The notes beneath the pieces were generated by a model. That model saw only the letters and a program-made list of their open reading frames with translations, was not told the origin of the DNA and did not search any database. A program made the translations under genes and the position numbers. DNA of 64,000 nucleotides from Brevibacillus thermoruber 423 (lineage in GTDB: Bacteria > Bacillota > Bacilli > Brevibacillales > Brevibacillaceae), in NCBI RefSeq assembly GCF_000454065.1, contig NZ_KE695655.1, positions 62,001 to 126,000 of the forward strand, given 5' to 3'. Below are positions 44,324 through 52,485 of the stretch, piece after piece. Every line of letters starts with the position of its first letter. Within the stretch, counting starts at the first letter, position 1.

Positions 44324-44422
44324 GCGCGGCCGAATCTGTGAAAGTGTCGGGAACCATTCTCCTGTGGGCTTTCACGGGATATAATAAAAAGCAAATGTAC
44401 CGGAAAAAGGAGAGAATGCCCC

Positions 44423-44854
44423 ATGATGTCCTACGAGGCATACATGAATCAAGTGATTCAACCGATGCGCGACGAGCTGACCCGCGTCGGCTTCACCGAA
44501 CTGCGCACGGCGGAGGAAGTGGAGAAAACCCTGCCGAACCTGAAAGGCACCGCGCTGATTGTGGTCAACTCCGTCTGCGGCTGCGCGGCGGGTCTGGCCC
44601 GTCCGGCCGTGGCCCACTCGCTCAACCATCCGAAAAAGCCGGACCATCTCTACACCGTCTTCGCCGGCCAGGACAAAGAGGCGACCGCCAAGGCGCGCGA
44701 GTACTTTGAAGGCTATCCGCCGTCGTCTCCGTCGTTTGCCCTGATGAAGGACGGCAAGCTGGTGACGATGATCGAGCGCCATCAGATCGAAAACAACGAC
44801 CTGGCGACCATTTCCAAGCTGTTGACCGACGCGTACGACAAATACTGCGACTGA
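44423..44854 (+). CDS. Bacilliredoxin (BrxA/BrxB, UPF0403 family)
   Basis: 143 residues from ATG 44423 with AAAAAGGAGA upstream. The family's CGC active site is in VNSVCGCAAGLARPAV (near residues 53-55), and the ending NNDLATISKLLTDAYDKYC is typical. Bacilliredoxins remove bacillithiol from S-bacillithiolated proteins after oxidative stress. The second glycine-proline block YPPSSPSFALMKDGK is conserved. It stands alone between rnjA and an aldo-keto reductase. Confidence 0.92.
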   Translation: MMSYEAYMNQVIQPMRDELTRVGFTELRTAEEVEKTLPNLKGTALIVVNSVCGCAAGLARPAVAHSLNHPKKPDHLYTVFAGQDKEATAKAREYFEGYPPSSPSFALMKDGKLVTMIERHQIENNDLATISKLLTDAYDKYCD

Positions 44855-44868
44855 TGACGAACGTAAGG

Positions 44869-44900
44869 CAAGACGCTCCGCTGCGGGCGTCTTGTTCTGC
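44869..44900 (+). terminator. Probable terminator of the bacilliredoxin gene
   Basis: CAAGACGC and GCGTCTTG form an 8-bp stem with a 10-nt loop; the following TTCTG is only weakly T-rich. Confidence 0.5.
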
Positions 44901-45029
44901 GTGGTTGGGAAAACGAAGCGCCTCTGCCCGGCCCGCCCGCGGCCCCCGGCCAGGCTGCTTGCAAGCGGCTGCGGTCGGGATGCGGTTCGCGCGCGATCGC
45001 GGGGCGCATTTGCGAAAGGATGACCAAGC

Positions 45030-45902
45030 ATGATTACCCGTTCGTTTGGACGAGACCCCCATCAGGTTTCCCTGCTGGGCTTTGGCGCCCAGCGCATCGT
45101 GGACGAGCACGGCTGCAGCGAGGAGCAGGCGATTGCCATTATTCGCCGCGCCGTGGAGCTGGGCGTCAACTATTTTGATACGGCTCCCAGTTACAGCGAC
45201 GGCCAGTCGGAGACGCGGCTGGGCAAGGGGCTGAAAGGGCTGCGCGACAAGGTGTGGATCGCCACCAAAACCGGCGGTCGGACGCGCGATTTGGCCTGGC
45301 GCGATCTGGAAGCCAGCCTGAAGCGGCTCCAGACCGATTACGTCGACGAGTGGCGGGTGCACAACGTGATGCAGCCGCACGACTTCGAAGCCATTTTTGC
45401 CAAGGGCGGTGCCTTGGAAGCGCTGGTCGAGGCGCGGGAGCAGGGGCTGGTGCGCAAACTGAGCATCAGCGGCCATACCGATCCCCGCCTGCTGGCGGAA
45501 GCCATTCGCCGCTTCCCGTTTGACAGCGCGCTGGTCGCCCTGTCGGCGCTGGATCACTTCATCTACAGCTTTGCCCATGAATTCGTCCCGCTGGCGGTGG
45601 AAAAAGGCGTCGCCGTCATCGGCATGAAGGTGATGGCGCTTGGCCAACTGGCGCCGTGGACGGAACAGGCGCTGCGCTACACCTGGAGTCTGCCCGTGTC
45701 CACCGCGATCCTCGGCGTCAGCAAGATGAGCGAGCTGGAGGCGGATGTGGAGGCGGTCAACCGCTTTGTCCCGATGACCGACATCGAGCGGGTCGCCTTT
45801 TTCCAGGAGATCATTTCGCTTGTCCGTCCCGATGTGCTGCGCTGGAAGGCGAGCGAATGGATGTCCGGCGAGTGGTATGAGCTGCCGGAGCTGCGGTTTT
45901 AA
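45030..45902 (+). CDS. Aldo-keto reductase family protein
   Basis: 290 residues from ATG 45030 with GCGAAAGGATGA upstream. TIM-barrel oxidoreductase: GFGAQRIVD, the catalytic Asp-Tyr region NYFDTAPSYSDGQSE, Lys in IATKTGG, and the VHNVMQ strand where many relatives have a His. The C-terminal NADPH-binding part has STAILGVSKMSELEADVEAV. It probably reduces a carbonyl compound. It ends in a terminator and is monocistronic. Confidence 0.9.
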   Translation: MITRSFGRDPHQVSLLGFGAQRIVDEHGCSEEQAIAIIRRAVELGVNYFDTAPSYSDGQSETRLGKGLKGLRDKVWIATKTGGRTRDLAWRDLEASLKRLQTDYVDEWRVHNVMQPHDFEAIFAKGGALEALVEAREQGLVRKLSISGHTDPRLLAEAIRRFPFDSALVALSALDHFIYSFAHEFVPLAVEKGVAVIGMKVMALGQLAPWTEQALRYTWSLPVSTAILGVSKMSELEADVEAVNRFVPMTDIERVAFFQEIISLVRPDVLRWKASEWMSGEWYELPELRF

Positions 45903-45911
45903 CCGGGAGAC

Positions 45912-45952
45912 AAACGCTCTTTTCCGAAGAGGAAGGGAGCGTTTGTTATTTT
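45912..45952 (+). terminator. Intrinsic terminator of the aldo-keto reductase gene
   Basis: AAACGCTC (45912-45919) and GAGCGTTT (45937-45944) with an inner CTCTTTTCC/GGAAG-like loop, followed by GTTATTTT. Confidence 0.75.
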
Positions 45953-46029
45953 GAAAATAATGGAATTTCTCCGTGCAATCCTGAATACCCTTTGCAGTGA
46001 GACAAAATCCATGTAGCGGGGGAGACAGG

Positions 46030-47052
46030 ATGCAAAACGAAAAGAAGGCACTGCCACAACCGGCGTCTGCCGATCGGGTCATGGAATGGATCACCGGGGG
46101 GTGGGTGCAGCAGGCCATCTATGTTGCCGCCAAGCTGGGAATTGCCGATTTGCTGGCGGACGGGCCGAAAAGCGCCGGCGAGCTTGCCGAGGTGACCGAG
46201 ACCCATGCTCCGTCACTCTATCGGATTTTGCGGGCTCTGTGCGGCATCGGGCTGTTTCAGGAGGAAGGCGAGCAGCGGTTTGCGCTGGGTCCTCTCGGTT
46301 CGTATCTGCAGACAGGGGAGAACAGCCTGCGCGGCATGGCGATCATGGTGGGGGAAAAATGGCATCGGGACGCGTGGAGCCACATCATGTACACGGTGAA
46401 GACGGGCAAACCGGCGTTTCAGGATGTGCACGGCATGGGCGTTTTTGCATACTTGGCGAATCATCCTGATGCGGGCGAGCGTTTTAACCAGGCCATGTCG
46501 GACATGTCCCACCGGGTGGTGTCGGCCCTGGCGTACGATTTTTCCCCGTATGACAGGGTCATCGACGTGGGAGGCGGACACGGACGGCTGATGACCGCCA
46601 TCCTGAACGCTCATCCGGGCCTGAAAGGGGTCATCTACGACGTTCCCTCCGTGATCGAAGGCACCCGGCGGCACATTGCGGAGGCCGGGCTCGCGGATCG
46701 GTGCGCGTGCATTGCCGGCAGCTTTTTCGAATCGGTTCCGGCGGGCGGCGATGTGTACGTGCTGAAGAACATCCTCCACGACTGGAGCGACGACGAAGCT
46801 GCTGCCATTCTCCGGAACTGCCGCCGGGCCATCCGGGAGGACGGAAAGCTCCTGGTGATGGAGATGGTCGTTCCGGCCGGAAACCAACCGCATCCGTCCA
46901 CGTTGATCGATCTGGAAATGATGATCATGGCCACGGGAAGGGAACGGACCGAGGCGGAGTTTCGGACGCTTTTCCGGAAAGCTGACTTTGAACTGGAGCG
47001 AATCGTCCCGACGTCTGCATCCGTCTGCATGCTGGAAGGAATTCCTGTGTGA
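46030..47052 (+). CDS. SAM-dependent O-methyltransferase (class II, COMT-like)
   Basis: 340 residues from ATG 46030. A winged-helix dimerisation domain (about 15-100: AAKLGIADLLADGPKSAGELAE, LYRILRALCGIGLF) precedes the methyltransferase domain. SAM-binding motif I is VIDVGGGHGRLM near residue 180, and the catalytic His is in LKNILHDWSDDEAAAIL. Relatives methylate hydroxyl groups of secondary metabolites. No biosynthetic cluster surrounds it; a decayed short-chain dehydrogenase follows, so a small pathway may have been lost. Confidence 0.92.
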   Translation: MQNEKKALPQPASADRVMEWITGGWVQQAIYVAAKLGIADLLADGPKSAGELAEVTETHAPSLYRILRALCGIGLFQEEGEQRFALGPLGSYLQTGENSLRGMAIMVGEKWHRDAWSHIMYTVKTGKPAFQDVHGMGVFAYLANHPDAGERFNQAMSDMSHRVVSALAYDFSPYDRVIDVGGGHGRLMTAILNAHPGLKGVIYDVPSVIEGTRRHIAEAGLADRCACIAGSFFESVPAGGDVYVLKNILHDWSDDEAAAILRNCRRAIREDGKLLVMEMVVPAGNQPHPSTLIDLEMMIMATGRERTEAEFRTLFRKADFELERIVPTSASVCMLEGIPV

Positions 47053-47090
47053 CGGGGATGGCCCTGTCGACAGCAGCTTGCAGAGTGATC

Positions 47091-47137
47091 GTCAGCCCTC
47101 CGGCGAAAGAAGGGAGCCGGAGGGCTGACCATTTTAT
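47091..47137 (+). terminator. Intrinsic terminator of the methyltransferase gene
   Basis: GTCAGCCCTCCGG and CCGGAGGGCTGAC form a perfect 13-bp stem with a 13-nt loop, followed by CATTTTAT. Confidence 0.8.
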
Positions 47138-47170
47138 CGCAATGACGTATGAAACAACTGCTTGATAGGC

Positions 47171-47533
47171 CGGGGTGGCCAACGTGATCCGCGCCTTGGT
47201 GCCGGCCATGGTGGAAAGAGGGAGCGGTGTGATTGTCAACATCAGTTCCGGGGGGGGGGCCGATACGGAGAAGCGCTGCTTGCCCCCTACTGCGCCTCCA
47301 AATTCGCCGTGGAGGGACTGACTCAGTCGCTGGCGCGAGAACTTCCGGAGGGGATGGCCGCGGTGGCCCTTGATCCCGGGGGGAGCATCGATACAGCGAT
47401 GCTGCGCGCGTGTGCCCCGGAAGAGGTGGACAGTTCCCCGACGCCGGAGGAGTGGAGCCGTACCGCCGTGCCCTTCATTCTCTCCCTCGGTCCGCGAGAC
47501 AACGGCAAGTCGCTTACCTGCCCGCGCCCGTAA
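47171..47533 (+). pseudogene. Short-chain dehydrogenase fragment with poly-G frameshift
   Basis: The frame starting near 47171 reads GVANVIRALVPAMVERGSGVIVNISS, then meets ten G in a row (47250-47259). In the shifted frame the protein resumes as RYGEALLAPYCASKFAVEGLTQSLARELPEG, with the catalytic Tyr-x3-Lys (YCASK). It runs to TAA 47531-47533. The N-terminal NAD-binding half is missing and a stop precedes the fragment. With 8 or 11 G the two halves would be in frame. Confidence 0.8.
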
Positions 47534-47548
47534 CGCCTGTCCACATGG

Positions 47549-47597
47549 AAAAACAGTCCTCATTTCCTGCTGGCGTGCAGGAAAAGGACTGTTTTTT
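47549..47597. terminator. Long bidirectional terminator
   Basis: AAACAGTCC (47551-47559) pairs with GGACTGTTT (47586-47594), and TTTCCTGC/GCAGGAAA inside continues the stem. A and T runs flank both sides, between the SDR fragment and the leftward MFS remnant. Confidence 0.8.
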
Positions 47598-48249
47598 ATC
47601 GTGATGGGACAGTCGGGCCGAACTGTTTTTGCTGCCGTGTCAGGCCGCCGGACGCAGCCCGTTTGTGTGCCCGTTCCGTCAACAAGAGCGGGCCGGCTGA
47701 TCGGCCGCTGTCCGCTTTTCCCGATGAAACGAAGAGTGGACCAGACAGAGCAGGACGGCCGCTCCGTTTGCCGGCATCATCGCCGCCCGCCAGCTCCTCG
47801 TGGGAGACGCGCCTCATGAAAAGGAAAAAGAACAAGGCGAACAGAAAGGTGCTGGCGCTGTTCAGCAAAAACGTGAAGGCAAACGAAAAGCTGGCGATCA
47901 AACCGGCGAGAAAGGTGCCGATCGCCATGCCCAGGTTGTTGCCCACATACACGACATTGAACAGCTCCCGCCGCCGCTCCTGCCAGCGAAAGCCGACAAA
48001 GGCCTGAATCGCCGGGGAGGACACGTTGAACAAAAAGCCCATGCCCACCATCAATCCGATGTACACGGGCCAACTGTCGGTAATCAGGACGACACCCGCT
48101 TCGGCCATCGAACGGTGCAGATGCGTATGGACGTAAAGCGTGGTCAGCGGCCACATAAAAGCGCTGCCGGACGCGTTGATGCATCTGGCGGCGAGAAAGA
48201 GCAGCACGTCCCGCGGGTATCGGCGAAACCAGTTTCTGGGGGAGATCAT
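47596..48249 (-). pseudogene. MFS transporter with internal deletion and lost C-terminal half
   Basis: ATG 48249 starts an MFS protein of the YttB-like kind (MISPRNWFRRYPRDVLLFL, FMWPLTTLYVH). Near residue 56 about one to two helices with the usual Gly-rich loop are missing: AEAGVVLI runs straight into TDSWPVYIGLMVGMGFLF. Homology continues through GFRWQERRRELFNVVYVGNNLGMAIGT to FMRRVSHEEL near residue 155. After that the reading frame holds unrelated Arg/Ser/Gly-rich sequence to 47596. At most six of twelve helices remain, so it is not a working transporter. Confidence 0.75.
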
Positions 48250-48437
48250 TCGCGGTCACCCTCTATCGGCAGGTTTTTCCATAGTATACCCCCGTTTATA
48301 AACTTTGTAAACTAAAAAGTTTAAAAACAAGATTCCAACCAAATAAAGGCTGCCCGGCTTCGACCAGATTCGAGTATACTAGTCAAAGTGGGGAGTATAT
48401 CATCATCTCAGAAAGAGACAAAGGTGGCGTTTTCCAA

Positions 48438-49418
48438 ATGCGCTTTTTGAAACGATTGCTGCTCCTCCTGATCGTGGCAGTCGCCGCGGCAGGGGGGTAC
48501 TACGGATATTCGCTGTATCAGTTTGCCGAGGACATTCAGCAGCCCAACGTGATTGACCATCCTTCCGCCGGTGCGACGAAAGCGGCGGAGATTCCCGCGT
48601 GGGACGGCAAGGAACGCGTCAACATCCTGCTGATGGGCGTCGACCGGCGCGGCATGCACAGCAGCACGCTGCCCCGCTCCGATTCGATGATGCTGCTCAG
48701 CATTGATCCGGTTGCGAAACGATACGATCTGTTTTCGATCTTGCGCGACACCTATGTGGAGATTCCCGGCCACGGCCATGCCCGGATCAATTCGGCGATC
48801 GTCGAAGGAGGGCCGGAATTGGCGATGGAGACGGTGAGCCAGTTTACCGGACTGCCGGTGAACCGGTATGTGATCACCGACTTCGAGGGCTTCAAGCATC
48901 TGATTGACGCCGTCGGCGGCGTGGAGCTGTACGTGGAGAAAAACATGCGGTACCGCGACCCCACCGACAAAGGCGTGTACGATATCGATCTGAAAAAAGG
49001 GCTGCAGCGGCTGGACGGCTCCAAGGCGCTGCAATACGTCCGCTTCCGTCACGACGCGACATCTGACTACACGCGGACGGAGCGGCAGCGCAAGCTGATG
49101 GCCGCGCTGGCCGACCAGATGAAGAGCGGCACCACGCTGATCCAGCTCCCGTCCATTTTGAAGGAGATCACCCCGTACGTGCAGACCAACATCAGCTCGA
49201 TGGACATGTTGAAGCTGGCGTCGCTGGGGTTGACGCTGAATACCCAACAGCCCGGCCAGTATCAGCTTCCGCCGATGGGGATGTTCCGCGAATCCAATCG
49301 CGCCGGTGCCGTCCTCATCCCCGATGTGGAGCAGGTTCAGGCCTTTATCCAGGAAAAACTGCAGCTCTCTCAACCGGAGGCGGAGTCTGATCGCGAAACG
49401 AGCGGCACGCAGAACTGA
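48438..49418 (+). CDS. LytR-CpsA-Psr family cell-wall glycopolymer ligase
   Basis: 326 residues from ATG 48438, with AAAGGTGG 9 nt upstream. One N-terminal membrane helix (about 6-24) is followed by the LCP catalytic domain: NILLMGVDRR, RSDSMMLLSIDP, SILRDTYVEIPGHG, INSAIVEGG, and LQYVRFRHD. Key arginine and aspartate residues for polyprenyl-pyrophosphate binding are in place. These enzymes attach teichoic acids or other glycopolymers to peptidoglycan on the outer face. The short C-terminal tail is polar and variable. Confidence 0.93.
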   Translation: MRFLKRLLLLLIVAVAAAGGYYGYSLYQFAEDIQQPNVIDHPSAGATKAAEIPAWDGKERVNILLMGVDRRGMHSSTLPRSDSMMLLSIDPVAKRYDLFSILRDTYVEIPGHGHARINSAIVEGGPELAMETVSQFTGLPVNRYVITDFEGFKHLIDAVGGVELYVEKNMRYRDPTDKGVYDIDLKKGLQRLDGSKALQYVRFRHDATSDYTRTERQRKLMAALADQMKSGTTLIQLPSILKEITPYVQTNISSMDMLKLASLGLTLNTQQPGQYQLPPMGMFRESNRAGAVLIPDVEQVQAFIQEKLQLSQPEAESDRETSGTQN

Positions 49419-49468
49419 TGCGTGCCGCAGCATGCGCGTGGGCCAACATCTTTTTCCTTTGTTTGCTA

Positions 49469-49498
49469 TTGACAGAGTTTTTTTAAATGGAATATAAT
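49469..49498 (+). promoter_or_regulatory. Sigma-A promoter of the S-box-metNIQ operon
   Basis: A perfect TTGACA (49469-49474), an 18-bp spacer and a perfect TATAAT (49493-49498). The predicted start is about 40 nt before the riboswitch. Confidence 0.85.
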
Positions 49499-49547
49499 CC
49501 GATTTGTATCAACGTGAATACAAACAAACAGCATATACGGAGAAATT

Positions 49548-49667
49548 CTTCTTATCAAGAGAGGCGGAGGGACAGGCCCTATGAAGCCCGGCAACCGGCT
49601 CATCGCACAGATGGGTGTCGCGGTGCCAATTCCTACAAGATCGGCTGAATCTTGAGAGATGAGAAGG
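49548..49667 (+). ncRNA. SAM-I (S-box) riboswitch upstream of metNIQ
   Basis: CTTATCAAGAGAGGCGGAGG, GGCCCTATGAAGCCCGGCAA, GGTGCCAATTCC and CTTGAGAGATGAGAAGG appear in the order and spacing of the S-box consensus. SAM binding holds P1 closed and allows the terminator at 49691-49725 to form, stopping expression of the methionine importer. Confidence 0.96.
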
Positions 49668-49690
49668 GTGGATGTGATCGGATAACGATG

Positions 49691-49725
49691 CAAACCCCTT
49701 TTTCATGTTGAAAAAGGGGTTTGTT
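49691..49725 (+). terminator. Riboswitch-controlled terminator upstream of metN
   Basis: AAACCCCTTTTT (49692-49703) and AAAAAGGGGTTT (49711-49722) form a 12-bp stem with a 7-nt loop, ending in GTT. Confidence 0.88.
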
Positions 49726-49747
49726 CCGTATCAGGGAGGTGAACCGG

Positions 49748-50761
49748 ATGATTCGCTTGCAAAACTTGCGCAAGAACTACACGGTACAAGGTAAGACGGT
49801 CCCCGCGCTGCTCGGGATTGACCTGACCATAGAAAAGGGAGAAATCTTCGGCATCATCGGACATTCCGGTGCCGGGAAAAGTACGCTGATTCGCTGCATC
49901 AACATGCTGGAGCGTCCGACATCCGGTCACGTAATCGTAGACGGCGTCGACCTGACCACGCTGGATGACCGCAAGCTGCAGGAGCAGCGGCGCCAAATCG
50001 GCATGATCTTTCAGCACTTCAATCTGCTCTCTTCGGCCACGGTGGCGGAGAACGTGGCCTTTCCCCTGAAGCTGGCGAAGCGGCCAAAGGCGGAGATTGA
50101 CAAAAAGGTAAGCGAACTGCTCGCGCTGGTCGGCCTGGAAGCGCACCGCGACAAGTATCCGAGCCAGCTCTCCGGCGGGCAGAAGCAGCGCGTCGGCATC
50201 GCCCGCGCGCTGGCCAGCGATCCGAAAGTGCTGCTGTGTGACGAGGCGACATCCGCGCTCGACCCGCAGACGACCAATTCGATTCTCGCCCTGCTGCTGG
50301 ACATCAACCGCAAGCTGGGATTGACCATCGTGCTGATCACGCACGAGATGCACGTCATCCGCTCCATCTGCGACCGCGTCGGCGTCATCGACGGGGGCGT
50401 CATCGTCGAGGAAGGCAGGGTTCTGGACGTGTTCCTCAAGCCGCAGCATCCGACCACGCGGGAGTTCGTGGAGCAGGTGGCTGATTCCGCCGAGCTGCGG
50501 GAAGCGGTGGCCCACGAAAAGGCGGCCGGCGACCGGACGATTGTCCGCGTCACGTTCCTGGGCGAAAAGACGTACCAGCCGATCCTGTTCCAGACCATGC
50601 AGGAGACCGGCACAATGTTCAGCATCCTGCAGGGCACCATTTCGCGGATGAAAGAGACGCCGTACGGACAGTTGGTCGTCGAATTGAACGGCGACCCGGA
50701 GCAGAGCAGCCGCGCCATCGAAACCTTGCGCCAGCGCGGCCTGGAAGTGGAGGTGATGTAA
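49748..50761 (+). CDS. metN: Methionine ABC transporter ATP-binding protein
   Basis: 337 residues from ATG 49748 with AGGGAGGTGAA at 49734-49742. Walker A is [11 protein letters not shown]-loop in MIFQHFNLL, signature [15 protein letters not shown], Walker [13 protein letters not shown], switch His in LITHEMHV. The C-terminal 85 residues form the NIL regulatory domain, which binds methionine and inhibits transport in known MetN proteins. First gene after the S-box, followed immediately by metI. Confidence 0.95.
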   Translation: MIRLQNLRKNYTVQGKTVPALLGIDLTIEKGEIFGIIGHSGAGKSTLIRCINMLERPTSGHVIVDGVDLTTLDDRKLQEQRRQIGMIFQHFNLLSSATVAENVAFPLKLAKRPKAEIDKKVSELLALVGLEAHRDKYPSQLSGGQKQRVGIARALASDPKVLLCDEATSALDPQTTNSILALLLDINRKLGLTIVLITHEMHVIRSICDRVGVIDGGVIVEEGRVLDVFLKPQHPTTREFVEQVADSAELREAVAHEKAAGDRTIVRVTFLGEKTYQPILFQTMQETGTMFSILQGTISRMKETPYGQLVVELNGDPEQSSRAIETLRQRGLEVEVM

Positions 50762-51427
50762 ATGGGACTGACGTTTGAAAACGTCGATCTGACGGAAATC
50801 GGCCAAGCCACCCTGGATACACTGACGATGCTGGGCTTCTCGACGCTGTTTACCGTCCTGATCGGACTGCCGCTGGGCGTCCTGCTGTTTCTCACCTCCA
50901 AGGGACAGCTTCTGGAAAACCGCGCCTTTTACGCGATTGCGTCCTTTGTCGTGAACGTGCTGCGCTCGGTGCCGTTTATCATCCTGATGATCATGCTGAT
51001 TCCGCTGACGAAGGTTCTGGTCGGCACGTCGCTGGGCGTCAAGGGAGCGATCCCGCCGCTGGTGATCGGGGCGGCTCCGTTTTTCGCCAGACTGGTGGAG
51101 ACGTCGCTCAGGGAAGTGGACCGCGGCGTAATCGAAGCGGCCCAGTCGATGGGGGCGTCCAACTGGCAGATCATTTGGAACGTGCTGCTGCCCGAATCCC
51201 GGCCGGGGTTGATTGCCGGCATTACGATTACCACCGTGGCGCTCGTCTCCTACACGGCGATGTCCGGCGTCATCGGCGGCGGCGGTCTGGGCGACCTGGC
51301 CATCCGCTACGGGTACCAGCGGTTCCAGACCGATGTGATGATCGTTACGGTCGTGATTTTGCTGGTGTTGGTTCAGATCTTGCAAACGCTGGGAGACAGA
51401 CTGGTGATCCGCTTCAGCCGCAAGTAA
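50762..51427 (+). CDS. metI: Methionine ABC transporter permease
   Basis: 221 residues; ATG 50762 abuts the metN stop codon. Five membrane helices with the EAA coupling loop RGVIEAAQSMGASNWQIIWNVLLPE, typical of MetI. It forms the membrane channel of the MetNIQ importer for L- and D-methionine. It is co-transcribed with metN under SAM control. Confidence 0.95.
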   Translation: MGLTFENVDLTEIGQATLDTLTMLGFSTLFTVLIGLPLGVLLFLTSKGQLLENRAFYAIASFVVNVLRSVPFIILMIMLIPLTKVLVGTSLGVKGAIPPLVIGAAPFFARLVETSLREVDRGVIEAAQSMGASNWQIIWNVLLPESRPGLIAGITITTVALVSYTAMSGVIGGGGLGDLAIRYGYQRFQTDVMIVTVVILLVLVQILQTLGDRLVIRFSRK

Positions 51428-51471
51428 GATCTTCACCATAAATATGAGGAAAGAGAAAGGGGAAATCATCC

Positions 51472-52314
51472 GTGAAAAAATGGGCTGTTTCCATTCTGTC
51501 CACTGTACTGGCATTGTCCTTGGCCGCATGCGGCAGTAAAACCGAAACCGCTCCGAATCCGGCCAACAGCGGTTCGGGCGGGGGCGAACAAAAAGAAATC
51601 ACGCTGAAAGTGGGCGCTTCGCCTGTACCGCATGCTGAAATCCTGAAATTCATCCAGCCGAAACTGAAAGAACAGGGCATCAACCTGGAAATCAAGGAAT
51701 TTACCGACTACGTGCAGCCGAACGTACAGTTGAACGAACAGCAGTTGGATGCCAACTTCTTCCAGCATATTCCGTACCTGGAGCAGTTCAACAAAGACCA
51801 GAACATGAACCTGGTGCCGGTCGTGCCGGTACACATCGAGCCGTTCGGCGCCTACTCCAAGAAAATCAAGAAGATTGATGAACTGGCGAACGGCGCAACC
51901 ATCGCCCTGCCGAACGACCCGACCAACAACGGCCGCGCGCTGGCCCTGCTGGAGAAAAACGGCCTGATCAAGCTGAAAGACGGCGTCGGCATCAAAGGCA
52001 CCGTAAAAGATATCGTCGAGAACAAGAAAAACCTGCAGTTCAAAGAAGTGGAAGCAGCCATGCTGCCGCGCGTTCTGGAAGAAGTGGATCTGGCGATGAT
52101 CAACACCAACTACGCGCTGGAAGCCAATCTGGTGCCGACCAAAGACGCACTGATCATCGAAGACAAGGAGTCTCCGTACGCCAACTATCTGGTAGCACGT
52201 CCGGACAACAAGGACTCCGAGGCCATCCAAAAGCTGGCGAAAGAGCTGAACTCGCCGGATGTGAAGAAGTTCATCGAGGATACGTATAAAGGAGCGGTTG
52301 TGCCGGCGTTCTAA
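51472..52314 (+). CDS. metQ: Methionine-binding lipoprotein
   Basis: 280 residues from GTG 51472 with GAGAAAGGGGAAA upstream. The signal ends at lipobox LAAC, with Cys near residue 20. The mature domain is a NlpA/MetQ-type binding protein: KVGASPVPHAEILKF, LDANFFQHIPYLE, and ALPNDPTNNGRALALL. It captures methionine outside the membrane and hands it to MetI. It is the last gene of the S-box operon, closed by a strong terminator. Confidence 0.95.
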   Translation: MKKWAVSILSTVLALSLAACGSKTETAPNPANSGSGGGEQKEITLKVGASPVPHAEILKFIQPKLKEQGINLEIKEFTDYVQPNVQLNEQQLDANFFQHIPYLEQFNKDQNMNLVPVVPVHIEPFGAYSKKIKKIDELANGATIALPNDPTNNGRALALLEKNGLIKLKDGVGIKGTVKDIVENKKNLQFKEVEAAMLPRVLEEVDLAMINTNYALEANLVPTKDALIIEDKESPYANYLVARPDNKDSEAIQKLAKELNSPDVKKFIEDTYKGAVVPAF

Positions 52315-52331
52315 GCCCATCCCTCCCGTGA

Positions 52332-52368
52332 CGCCCGAATCGGTTGATTCGGGCGTTTTCATTTTCAT
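52332..52368 (+). terminator. Intrinsic terminator of metNIQ
   Basis: CGCCCGAATC and GATTCGGGCG form a perfect 10-bp stem with a ggtt loop, followed by TTTTCATTTTC. Confidence 0.9.
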
Positions 52369-52485
52369 TTACAATTGGAAACGTTTTCATAAAACAAAAT
52401 TAAACTTACTTAAAATCGCTTTAATATTACTAAAAGTACAGTATATTGATAGTGGATCTTTTTGGAGGATAAGGGGGAATGTTTC

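Noticed and set aside
47162..47533. An intact 123-codon gene
   Set aside because: Its first 30 codons are Arg/Gly-rich and out of frame with the SDR homology seen in the neighbouring frame. The poly-G shift explains the difference.
49703..51529. A 608-codon leftward frame over metN-metI
   Set aside because: Antisense to well-supported genes and crossing the riboswitch terminator; no ribosome site or motif.
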